From: Lysobacterales bacterium
GTDB lineage: Bacteria; Pseudomonadota; Gammaproteobacteria; Xanthomonadales; Rhodanobacteraceae
Length of the DNA: 64,000 nucleotides
Reading direction: 5' to 3'
Assembly (NCBI GenBank): GCA_016707485.1
Contig: JADJHN010000002.1
Span: 1,054,001 to 1,118,000, forward strand
Position 1 is the stretch's first letter. Each line of letters opens with the position of its first letter. The position numbers and the translations under genes are program-made. The notes beneath the pieces are model-generated. The model was given only the letters and a program-made list of their open reading frames with translations, searched no databases and had not been told where the DNA came from. This document shows positions 34,153 to 42,027 of this stretch, piece after piece.

Positions 34153-36810
34153 TCAAGGCTGCGGGTCAGGTGTCGCTGCAGGGGCCTCGCCGGCGGGCGC
34201 GCCCGTGCGGAAATCCTGGCCGAATACAAAGCGATCGGTCAGTGCCATGGGAAGACTTGCAAGCGTCGCGCCAGTGTCGGCCGTGCGCAATTCGATGCGA
34301 TAGCGGCCGGGTGCAAGGGCGTCGACGCGATAGAACCCGGACGCGCTCGGGCGAACCTGGGTGACCAACTGGCCGTCGCTGCCCAGAATTGCTATTCGCA
34401 ACCCTGCGGAATCGCCATGACCCTCGACGCGCCCGGCGCAGCCAAGGCGCAGTTCCAGCCCGAAATCGACCCGCGTGTTCGCGCCGGAACGCACTTCGAC
34501 ATTGCGCGCGGCGCCGCTGGCGGAAAGTTCGATGGGCAGGTTGTCGGGTTCCAGGCCAATCCGGTACACGCCCGGTTTGAGGTCGCCCAGGTAAAAGTGC
34601 CCGGATGCATCGGTTTCGGTGCGCAGTTGGCCGTTCACGCTGACCCCGACATGGGCGAGGGTGTCGCGTCCCAGGCCCGGCGGCAGGTCACCGCCGAGGG
34701 CGCCGGAGATGCCGCCGATCTGCTGCAGGGCCACGTTGTAGCCGCCACGTGCCAGTCCCGATCCGGTAACGGCAAAGTCGGCGACGACGTTCAGGGTCAC
34801 CGTCGGACTCGATGTGCCGCTGCCCTGGATCAACGGATCCTTGAGCACGTTCAGGCGTGCACTGAGTCCCGGGCGCACTTCCATGGCTCCTTCAAAGTAA
34901 TAGCCCAGCGCATCGTTGGCGCTGAGTGCGCCCAGCGTCCAGTTCGCGCGCCGCACGCCAAACGGCTGACGTTTGAGGAAGAGCCCGGCGCGATTGCCGA
35001 CGTCTTGCTGGTGCAGATGGGTGGCCATGAGCCGATACGCCGGGTTGAGATCGTACTCGGCGGCCGTCTCGCTGCGATCCTTGTAGCGGGTCAGCGAGAC
35101 ATGCGCGCGGGCGGCGGGATACCAGCTCGCCGAATACGAGTACTCGCCGCGATAATCCGGCCGTGCACTGAGCGAGAGCGATTGGAACGGGCGCCAGTCT
35201 GCGGCCAGCTTGGTGTATTCGAGATTGCCATTGGCAGCATCGTTGAGCGTGCCGTGGACGACCGAGACGCGCGCCGAACTGCCGAGCGCGCGACCGACTT
35301 CGGCAAAGGTGGATTCAGTGGCCGCTGTCGCGTCGAGATCCGTGGCGTCTTGCCCCTCGATGAATCCGGCATCCAGATGCTGCGCATAGGCATGCCAGAA
35401 CCAGCCGTTGCGACCGCCATCGCCAAGGATATTCCAGGCTCCGGCCCCGGCTGAATTGCGCGCGGCATAGGCGGCCCAGGCACCGAGTGGACCGAGACTC
35501 GCCGCCGCGCCAAGGCTGCCGTAGCGGCGATCGTCAACACCCTGGACGACGGCATCGACGCTCAGCGAGGAGTTCACGCCGTAGCGGAATTGATAGAAGC
35601 CGGCGCTGCCACGTGCCGCATCGCTGGAGTCCAGGCGCCGCCCGTTCAATCCGGCCCCGGCGAAGCTGACCCAGGTGCCCTCGGGCAATTGCAGATTGCT
35701 GGCCTGCGAATAGACCCGATCGACCCGGGTTGGCACGTCGATGTCGCGGAACTCGAAGATGGCTACTTCCAGGCGGATCGCATTGACCGGCGAGGCTGGC
35801 ACGTTGCGGAACTCGTAGCGACCATCGAGGCCGATGGTCTGGCGCATCAGCATCTGGCCATCGAGCTGCAATTCGGCGATGCCCCCGGGCGGACCTTCGC
35901 CGCGCAAGACCGTCAGCGGATTGGCCGCATAAGGCACCAGTTGGCCGCTCAGCGGTGCCTGCGAATAAAGGTATTCGGGTGAATTGGTGTACGCCATCTG
36001 CGCACCGCTCAGGTCGAAACCGGGCAACAGCGGGTTGACCGCAACGCGTTGTTGGCCGAACAGCCAGCGCGCCGGCCCCTTGTCGAGCACCCAGACCAGT
36101 TCGTTGATGCGCGGACGGCGCTCGATGCCATCGAGGATCTGTGCCTGCCAGTAACCCGATCCCAGCGCCCCGCCCAGGTCGGTGAGGGCGGATGTGGTCA
36201 CGTCACCGCCATTGCTCTGGCTGATTGTTTCACTGCGCCAACGCGACAGGCTGGCATTCGGGGCATGCACGTCGATCGCCAACGGCTTTGCCTGGCGCGC
36301 CGGAGTATTCGCAAGGTCCCGCCACGGCGTATCAATGACGAGGGCAAATTCGCCTTCGTCGAAACGCAGGCGGCAGCCGAGGCGGGTGGCGGCCAGCGGC
36401 AACGCGACAAACGTGGCGCCGCGATCTGAAGTGGTTTCGGCCGCGGAAAACGTGGCGCGGCCAAGCGGCGTTTCAATCGCGAAAGCGCCCCCTTCAATCG
36501 TGGAAATGTCCAGATCGAGTGCCTTGACCAGGGATTCCAGGGAAACCCCGTACTCCGTATCGCTTCTGTCGCGGCGCAGGGCGATCGAGGTCTTCGATTC
36601 GCGACCGTCAACCATGCCGGCAGCGAGCAGCAGGCGCGCCTGCTCGCGGCTGGCGTTGTTGGCAATCTGGCGAAAATAGGGATAACTCGGCCCGGCGGAA
36701 AGATCCGCGGCAATGGCCTGGCCCAGTGCGCAGGTCGCCAGGGCAAAGACGCAGCGGATGGCCCAGGGCGGGTTTGTTCGCGGGCGCATGCGGGCGGCGG
36801 GCCCGTTCAT
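34153..36810 (-). CDS. Divergent outer-membrane usher-like protein
   Basis: An 885-residue predicted outer-membrane protein, the size of fimbrial ushers. A signal peptide (about 17-35) leads to an N-terminal domain, then a long alternating beta-rich barrel-like region from about 190 with segments such as PLTVLRGEGPPGGIAELQL and RGSAGFYQFRYGVNSSL. The last 180 residues carry carboxypeptidase-regulatory-like Ig repeats (GHFYLGDLKPGVYRIGLEP and SGFYRVDALAPGRYRIELR). Sequence is far from classical FimD/PapC. Identity rests on length, barrel-like pattern and the adjacent chaperone. ATG at 36810 or 36789. Confidence 0.68.
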   Translation of the reverse strand: MNGPAARMRPRTNPPWAIRCVFALATCALGQAIAADLSAGPSYPYFRQIANNASREQARLLLAAGMVDGRESKTSIALRRDRSDTEYGVSLESLVKALDLDISTIEGGAFAIETPLGRATFSAAETTSDRGATFVALPLAATRLGCRLRFDEGEFALVIDTPWRDLANTPARQAKPLAIDVHAPNASLSRWRSETISQSNGGDVTTSALTDLGGALGSGYWQAQILDGIERRPRINELVWVLDKGPARWLFGQQRVAVNPLLPGFDLSGAQMAYTNSPEYLYSQAPLSGQLVPYAANPLTVLRGEGPPGGIAELQLDGQMLMRQTIGLDGRYEFRNVPASPVNAIRLEVAIFEFRDIDVPTRVDRVYSQASNLQLPEGTWVSFAGAGLNGRRLDSSDAARGSAGFYQFRYGVNSSLSVDAVVQGVDDRRYGSLGAAASLGPLGAWAAYAARNSAGAGAWNILGDGGRNGWFWHAYAQHLDAGFIEGQDATDLDATAATESTFAEVGRALGSSARVSVVHGTLNDAANGNLEYTKLAADWRPFQSLSLSARPDYRGEYSYSASWYPAARAHVSLTRYKDRSETAAEYDLNPAYRLMATHLHQQDVGNRAGLFLKRQPFGVRRANWTLGALSANDALGYYFEGAMEVRPGLSARLNVLKDPLIQGSGTSSPTVTLNVVADFAVTGSGLARGGYNVALQQIGGISGALGGDLPPGLGRDTLAHVGVSVNGQLRTETDASGHFYLGDLKPGVYRIGLEPDNLPIELSASGAARNVEVRSGANTRVDFGLELRLGCAGRVEGHGDSAGLRIAILGSDGQLVTQVRPSASGFYRVDALAPGRYRIELRTADTGATLASLPMALTDRFVFGQDFRTGAPAGEAPAATPDPQP

Positions 36811-36918
36811 GTGCGCAGACCAGCGGGTAGCAGCGCGGGCGACAGCCCTTCACGCCTGCCGCATTGCCGTTGCGAAGTTCTCGTGCGCACGCCAGCGAGT
36901 GCCTGGCCCATGCCCGCC

Positions 36919-37767
36919 TCAGTGCCCGGAAACGTCGAAGGCGAACTGCCGGCTGAGGGCATCGTCACCCAGATGCCCCAGCAAGACCGCGACATAGCGG
37001 CCCTTCGCCAGCGTCGTGCCAAGGGCAATTTCATACTTGCGGCTGCTGCCGGGGAGGATCGGTTGTCCCGGCAAGCGGCCTGCGGCAAGCATGCCTGCTG
37101 GCAGCTCGGGTTTTTCTGCGGCGAGGTTGCCGAGCAAGGCCACATGATCGAGACCGGGGAAGGCGGTCGCCTTCCAGATCATGAATTGGCCATCCAGGCG
37201 GGTATTCGCCGAACCGCTTGCCGTGGCCTGCATGCGCAGGGTCGTGGCATCGGCAGTGGTCGAAGTTATTTCGGCGCGTCGTGAAACCGGGCCTGCCTGG
37301 AGATAGATTGCGCTGCGGAACTGGAAGCGCGCGCGCAGCGCGGTCTGCGCACCGGCAGCGCTTGCCGCAGGCGCCTCCTGGGGCTGCAGGACTTCATCAA
37401 AGACCAGCATGGTCCGGTGCTCGCCATTGGCAAGCGCGACGGCCGGCCGGATCGAGAAACGCACGGCCTGGGATTCGCCGGGCGGAATGGTGAATTCGAC
37501 CGGATTGACCACGACCCACTGGTCCAGCGAGGTATCGGTGCTTGGCAGGATGCGGATCTCGCCATGGTCATCGAAATCCCAACTGACCACGCTGACCTTC
37601 ACCTGTTTCGCATCCTGGGTCAGGTTGAACAGGCGATAGGCATGCGTGCCCTCGGCCTCGGCCAGCGACAAATCGAAGTACTGCGGGCTGAAGCCGACCT
37701 GCGCTGTCGCCAGTGAACCGGTCAGCAGGAGAAGCAGGCCGAACAGGAGACAAATTCGCGTTTTCAT
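36919..37767 (-). CDS. PapD-like periplasmic pilus chaperone
   Basis: A 282-residue exported protein with signal peptide ICLLFGLLLLLTGSLATA. The first domain shows the immunoglobulin-like chaperone pattern: FSPQYFDLSLAEAEGTHAY, then VVVNPVEFTIPPGESQAVRF, equivalent to the G-strand-donor region. Chaperones of classical fimbriae are about 230-250 residues, so this one is somewhat long. It directly follows the 193-residue gene (TGA then ATG) and precedes the usher by 108 bases. Confidence 0.75.
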   Translation of the reverse strand: MKTRICLLFGLLLLLTGSLATAQVGFSPQYFDLSLAEAEGTHAYRLFNLTQDAKQVKVSVVSWDFDDHGEIRILPSTDTSLDQWVVVNPVEFTIPPGESQAVRFSIRPAVALANGEHRTMLVFDEVLQPQEAPAASAAGAQTALRARFQFRSAIYLQAGPVSRRAEITSTTADATTLRMQATASGSANTRLDGQFMIWKATAFPGLDHVALLGNLAAEKPELPAGMLAAGRLPGQPILPGSSRKYEIALGTTLAKGRYVAVLLGHLGDDALSRQFAFDVSGH

Positions 37768-38349
37768 TCAGAAACCTTCGGTGCGGAGGACGAGGCGGCC
37801 GGCGTACTGGCCGGCGTGCTGCAAGCTCGCGGTCGGTATCTGCAGGGCAACGCCGCCCTCGATGATGCGGTTGCCGGCTTCATCCATGCGCGTCATTGCC
37901 GGGCGTTCAAGCACGGCAACCGGAATCGAGACCTCCTCGCGCCCGACCAGGCTCAGGCGTCCCGCTTCGCCACGCAGCGATTCGACCTGGGTGGTCACTC
38001 GCGAGCGGCTGCGATTTGCCGAGGGAACGGTCAAGCGCCAGACCCGATTCAAATCCCGCGACACCACCGCATTGATCGGCAGCGCCGGCAATGAATACGT
38101 GGCCCCCAGCCGTGCCGGCCCGAGGGCAACGGCGGTCGCCTGGGCGGAGCCGCTGGCCACGGCCGGCGTCGGTGCGAGGTCGTCGAGACGGATCGGCTCG
38201 ATGCGCAGGTTGGCCTGCAGGGGTTCCATGACCGCGGCACCCCATTGCTGGAGCGCTGCGGTTGTCGGGATCCCGGCTACCACCCTGGGACCGGCGGATG
38301 CCGCCAACCCCAGCGCCGCAACCATGGAAAAAAGCACGGCCGTTGCCAT
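37768..38349 (-). CDS. Second pilin-like or accessory subunit
   Basis: A 193-residue exported protein with an N-terminal signal (AVLFSMVAALGLAASAGP). No known family is certain. Its end, GVALQIPTASLQHAGQYAGR, resembles the last strand of pilin and spore-coat-U folds, where AGxYxGxLxL is common. AGGG stands 7 bases before the ATG. Placed between the main pilin and the chaperone, it may be a minor subunit. Confidence 0.6.
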   Translation of the reverse strand: MATAVLFSMVAALGLAASAGPRVVAGIPTTAALQQWGAAVMEPLQANLRIEPIRLDDLAPTPAVASGSAQATAVALGPARLGATYSLPALPINAVVSRDLNRVWRLTVPSANRSRSRVTTQVESLRGEAGRLSLVGREEVSIPVAVLERPAMTRMDEAGNRIIEGGVALQIPTASLQHAGQYAGRLVLRTEGF

Positions 38350-38382
38350 CGATCAGCCCTGCGCGAGCGCGGCGGCCGCGTC

Positions 38383-39072
38383 TCAGGTGCCGCTGACGGT
38401 CAGCGTGTAATTGCTGTCACCGGTAGCGGCTGTCGTCGTCGAATACACGCCCGCTGCCGTCGCCGCGGTCATGTTGAGGATCAGGCCGACATTGCCTTGC
38501 TGGGCAGTGACCAGTCCCGGGTCGGCGAACGTCACCGCCGTGGTGCCGCTTCCGGAAACGGAGGGGGCGGTCGAAACGGTTGGCGCGCTGATGACGATGG
38601 TTTCCGTGCCCGAGGCCCGCGTCAGAGTCGTGCTGGCTCCGAGCGCAATGGTCACCGTGGTACTGGTGCTGGTACCGCCGATAGCGCGGACGGCCCAGAC
38701 ATTCTGCAGGGTCAACGGTACCGCCGCTCCGCTGGTACCGCCGGGGTTGGCGCCGATGGCGCCATTGGCGGTCAAGCCGGTGCCGCTGCCCGTGGCATTC
38801 AGGACTCCGGTGGCACCCATGTCGCAGTTGGCGGCGGAAGCGTTATAGATCGTACCGACCGTGCCGCTGCCGCAGAGCATGCCGGCCATGGCCGAGGAGG
38901 GCACCGTCACGTTGACCGTGGAAAAGTAGTAAAGCAGGGTGACCGGGCTCAAGGTGACGTTGAGATCGACGACCGCAGTCTGCGCGCTGGCGCTGTGTGC
39001 GCCGAAAAGTGCGCCGAAAGCGACCGTCACGGCCGCGAGACGCGTGCCGCGTGTGGTGATGGATGTACGCAT
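38383..39072 (-). CDS. Major pilin-like secreted subunit
   Basis: A 229-residue exported protein rich in Thr, Ser, Ala, Gly and Val. The signal peptide ends near GAHSASAQ; the mature protein starts TAVVDLNVTLSPVTLLYYF. Two cysteines (in MLCGSG and ANCDMG) could form one disulfide, and the C-terminal strand is DSNYTLTVSGT. It is the first gene of the six-gene operon with the longest leader, as expected for the most abundant subunit. Confidence 0.62.
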   Translation of the reverse strand: MRTSITTRGTRLAAVTVAFGALFGAHSASAQTAVVDLNVTLSPVTLLYYFSTVNVTVPSSAMAGMLCGSGTVGTIYNASAANCDMGATGVLNATGSGTGLTANGAIGANPGGTSGAAVPLTLQNVWAVRAIGGTSTSTTVTIALGASTTLTRASGTETIVISAPTVSTAPSVSGSGTTAVTFADPGLVTAQQGNVGLILNMTAATAAGVYSTTTAATGDSNYTLTVSGT

Positions 39073-39569
39073 GATCTAGGACTCTCTCTGTAGTGGCGAT
39101 ATGGATGGACGCCGAGTGCGCATTTTTGACAACCCCGAACAACGCACGTCGATATTTGATGAAACGCCCAGGATTCCAGCACTCCGGCTTTCCTCCTGGT
39201 CCCCCGTGCAGCGAATCCATCGCCAGACAGTTGATTGATCCCGCATCCCTGAACACAGTTGGCCCGACTCGGCGCGGCGCGATCTGCGGTGATTTCCGTC
39301 AGGGTCGCGGAACCACGTCACAGTCTTTGCCAGTTTCGTGCCAACTACGTCACAGTTTAATGGATTCGTGGCCTTGATTTCTCGCAATGATCCGATTTCG
39401 GTGCATATCTTGCATGGGCGAGTGGCCCTTTCTGATCTGAATCAAGGCTGGTTTTCCGGCTTCGCGTCAGACTTTGCGATCGTAGCGGCGAGCAAAACCG
39501 GGCACGGATCCACGGCGCGGATTTCCTGCGGCTGCTCATCCCCTGGATTGGCGCACCGAGCAAAATTGC
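39073..39569. other. Divergent promoter region of the surface operon and decarboxylase
   Basis: About 500 bases without a gene. It should hold the promoter of the surface operon (minus) and of the decarboxylase (plus). The only structured feature I see is a pair of 10-base direct repeats at 39315-39324 and 39347-39356. Short open frames here show no family resemblance. Confidence 0.5.
39315..39356. promoter_or_regulatory. Direct repeat pair ACGTCACAGT, 32-base period
   Basis: ACGTCACAGT occurs at 39315-39324 and 39347-39356, exactly 32 bases apart (three helical turns), each followed by T/C-rich sequence. Read on the minus strand each gives ACTGTGACGT, containing the CRP/Clp half-site TGTGA. 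It lies about 250 bases upstream of the pilin-like gene and could be a regulator binding array. Confidence 0.35.
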
Positions 39570-41531
39570 ATGCCCGCAGAATCACCGTTGACCCGCCACC
39601 GCATCGATGCCTGTTTCCTCGGACCGTACGGCGAGAACGACGGCCTGCTGGAGAAGCTCGTCGTCGAGTTCCTGCGCGATCACGTCTACTGGCGGCGCAA
39701 CTTCCACCCCGAGGATCCGCCGGCCATTTCGACCGAGGCCTCGCGCCACCCGGATTACCTGGCCTTCGAATCGCGCATGCGCCGGGAACTGCACCAGCTC
39801 TCGGCGGCGCTGAAGCGATCGGTGCCTTTTCACAGTCCGCGCTACATGGGGCACATGGTCTCGGACCTGTTGCTGCCGGGCCTGGTCGCGCAGATCCTGA
39901 CGCTGCCGTACAACCCGAACAATGTCAGCGAGGATTCGGCACCGGTCACGGTGGACATGGAGGTTCAGGTCGGCCTGCAACTGGCGCAGATGGTCGGTTA
40001 CCCGCACGATCCGCTGCAGCCGGATTGTGCGTTTGGTCACCTGACTTCCGGCGGCACCCTGGCCAACTATCAGGCGCTGCGCCTGGCTCTGGCCCTGAAA
40101 GCCTTTCCGGTGGCCCTGCGTGCGGCTGGTGTACCTGATCTGGTCCTGCCCGAGGATGACTGGGCCGCGTTCAACCTGCATCCGGGCGCCGGCACGCAGT
40201 TGCTTGATCAATGGCAGCGCTGGCTGGCCGGCCAGTCATCGACACTGCGCAACCAGTGGCGGCGGCGCGTGCAGGAGGCGCGCATCGAGCATCTCGGCCT
40301 GGTCGAGTTTTTTGCCCGCCATCCGACCTTGCGCGTGCCGCTGGTGCTGGCCCCGGTGACCGCGCACTACTCGTGGAGCAAGGGCCTGAAGCTGCTTGGA
40401 CTGGGTCGTGCGCAAATGCACCTGCTGCCCGAAAACGGCATGCGCCTCGATGTCGATGCGCTGGAAACGATCCTCGAACGCTGCCAGCGTGAACGCCAAC
40501 CGGTGCTGCTGTCGGTTGCGGTGCTTGGCACCACCGAATATGGCACCTTCGACCCGGTCGATCGCATGCTTGAGGCACGCGAGCGTGCCAGCGCCGCCGG
40601 ACTCGGTCATTCCGTGCATGTCGATGCGGCCTGGGGCGGCTATCTGGCCACCGTCTTCCGCAACGAGGATGGCAGTTTGCGCAGTCGCGCGGAAATCGCC
40701 CGCGGCTACAACGCATTTCCCAACGAGGAGGTGTATTCCGCGATCGCCGCCCTCGCCGACACCGATTCGATCACCATCGATCCGCACAAGCTCGGCTACC
40801 TGCCGTTCGGCACCGGTGCCTTTGTCTGTCGCGATCACCGCGTCACCGCGCTGCTCTCGGAAGAAGCCGACTATGTCTTCACCGGCGCAGCCAGCAAGAG
40901 CTATCTGGAACGCTATCGCGGGCTTGGCCAGTTCATCCCGGAAGGCTCCAAATCCGGCGCGAATGCCGCCGCGGTGTTCGTCACCCATCGCGTCCTGCCA
41001 CTCAACCACCTGCACTTTGGCCGATTGACCCGACAGACCATTCTCGCCGCCGAGGCCTTTCACCAGCGCGCCACGCGATTCGCCGCGGACAATCAGGATT
41101 GCGTCGCCGCCCTGGTGCCGTTCCAGCCGGACAGCAACCTGGTTTGCCTGGCCTTGAACCCGCGTGGCAATGGCAGGATTGCCGCAGCCAACGCCTTTGT
41201 TCGCGGCCTGCACGACGACATGCGCGCCGATCCGCGCCACCCGCTGCAACTGAAGCAGTTCTTCGGCTCGATGACGACCTTGCGCGCCGAGGCGCTCGGC
41301 GAGGTCGAGATGCGCCGCATCTGCGACGCTTTGGGCCTGGATTCAGCCACCCTCGATGGCGAGGAAGGCAATGACCGCATCGTCATCCTGCGCCACACCC
41401 TGATGAACCCGTACCTCATCGATCACGAGAACGGCATCAGCTACATCGACCTGTACTTCGAATATCTGCAGGAACGCGTGCGCCAACGGCTGGGCACGAT
41501 CCGGCCTGGGGATTCCAGCGCCTCCGTTTGA
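39570..41531 (+). CDS. PLP-dependent group II decarboxylase
   Basis: A 653-residue pyridoxal-phosphate enzyme of the amino-acid decarboxylase family. GHLTSGGTLANYQALRLAL is the phosphate-binding region, HVDAAWGGYL places the conserved Asp against the PLP ring nitrogen, and Lys407 in DPHKLGYLPFGTGAF forms the internal aldimine. It is longer than typical tyrosine or glutamate decarboxylases (about 480-550), with extra sequence at both ends. The substrate cannot be read from sequence. No transporter or pathway gene is adjacent. Confidence 0.85.
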   Translation: MPAESPLTRHRIDACFLGPYGENDGLLEKLVVEFLRDHVYWRRNFHPEDPPAISTEASRHPDYLAFESRMRRELHQLSAALKRSVPFHSPRYMGHMVSDLLLPGLVAQILTLPYNPNNVSEDSAPVTVDMEVQVGLQLAQMVGYPHDPLQPDCAFGHLTSGGTLANYQALRLALALKAFPVALRAAGVPDLVLPEDDWAAFNLHPGAGTQLLDQWQRWLAGQSSTLRNQWRRRVQEARIEHLGLVEFFARHPTLRVPLVLAPVTAHYSWSKGLKLLGLGRAQMHLLPENGMRLDVDALETILERCQRERQPVLLSVAVLGTTEYGTFDPVDRMLEARERASAAGLGHSVHVDAAWGGYLATVFRNEDGSLRSRAEIARGYNAFPNEEVYSAIAALADTDSITIDPHKLGYLPFGTGAFVCRDHRVTALLSEEADYVFTGAASKSYLERYRGLGQFIPEGSKSGANAAAVFVTHRVLPLNHLHFGRLTRQTILAAEAFHQRATRFAADNQDCVAALVPFQPDSNLVCLALNPRGNGRIAAANAFVRGLHDDMRADPRHPLQLKQFFGSMTTLRAEALGEVEMRRICDALGLDSATLDGEEGNDRIVILRHTLMNPYLIDHENGISYIDLYFEYLQERVRQRLGTIRPGDSSASV

Positions 41532-41629
41532 GCCGCGGCCAACCGGACTGCGCATCGATCGAGCGCAGTCGGGTCGTCAGTGGAACTGGTTGCGGCGATG
41601 CGCGGCGGCGAGGTGCGGAAAGCCGTGGA

Positions 41630-41884
41630 TCAGGCGCAGTGACCGCAGCAGGTATGTCCGCCCTGGATATGCACCGGCTCGGCAGGTTGCTCGAGGGTGA
41701 CGTATTCGCAATGGGCCTTGGCCAGTGCGGCCTTGGCCTGGTCGACGGTGACATCGCCATCGATCAGGATCGACTGGCTGGACATTTCGGCACGGACGGT
41801 GGCGTCGGCATCGAGTTCCTGGATGGCGTGGGTGATGGCGATCGCCATCGACTGGGTGATCGGCTGGGACGTGGTGAACAGCAT
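41630..41884 (-). CDS. Small HMA-like protein with C-terminal Cys/His cluster
   Basis: An 84-residue protein. The length and the pattern MAIAITHAIQELDADATVRA then SILIDGDVTVDQAKAALAK fit a ferredoxin-like metal-binding (HMA) fold without its usual CxxC loop. The C terminus instead ends HTCCGHCA, a likely metal or redox site. GAGGAA precedes the ATG at 41884 by 7 bases. An FNR-like box lies 90 bases upstream. It may serve metal delivery for the respiratory island, by inference. Confidence 0.65.
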   Translation of the reverse strand: MLFTTSQPITQSMAIAITHAIQELDADATVRAEMSSQSILIDGDVTVDQAKAALAKAHCEYVTLEQPAEPVHIQGGHTCCGHCA

Positions 41885-41973
41885 TCGGGTTTCCTCATGA
41901 CGCGGATGGTTGATGAGCCAGCCGCCATTGCGGCAGCGTGCAGGCATGGTGGCCGGCTGCCGACGAAGGCGCA

Positions 41974-41987
41974 TTGACGGCGGTCAA
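41974..41987. promoter_or_regulatory. FNR/ANR-like box upstream of the HMA-like gene
   Basis: TTGACGGCGGTCAA matches TTGAT-N4-ATCAA at 8 of 10 positions and is a perfect dyad. It lies 90 bases before the ATG at 41884. Confidence 0.35.
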
Positions 41988-42027
41988 GCGAATGCGGTTC
42001 GCGTGGTGCCGGCGCGGCGGCACTCCC

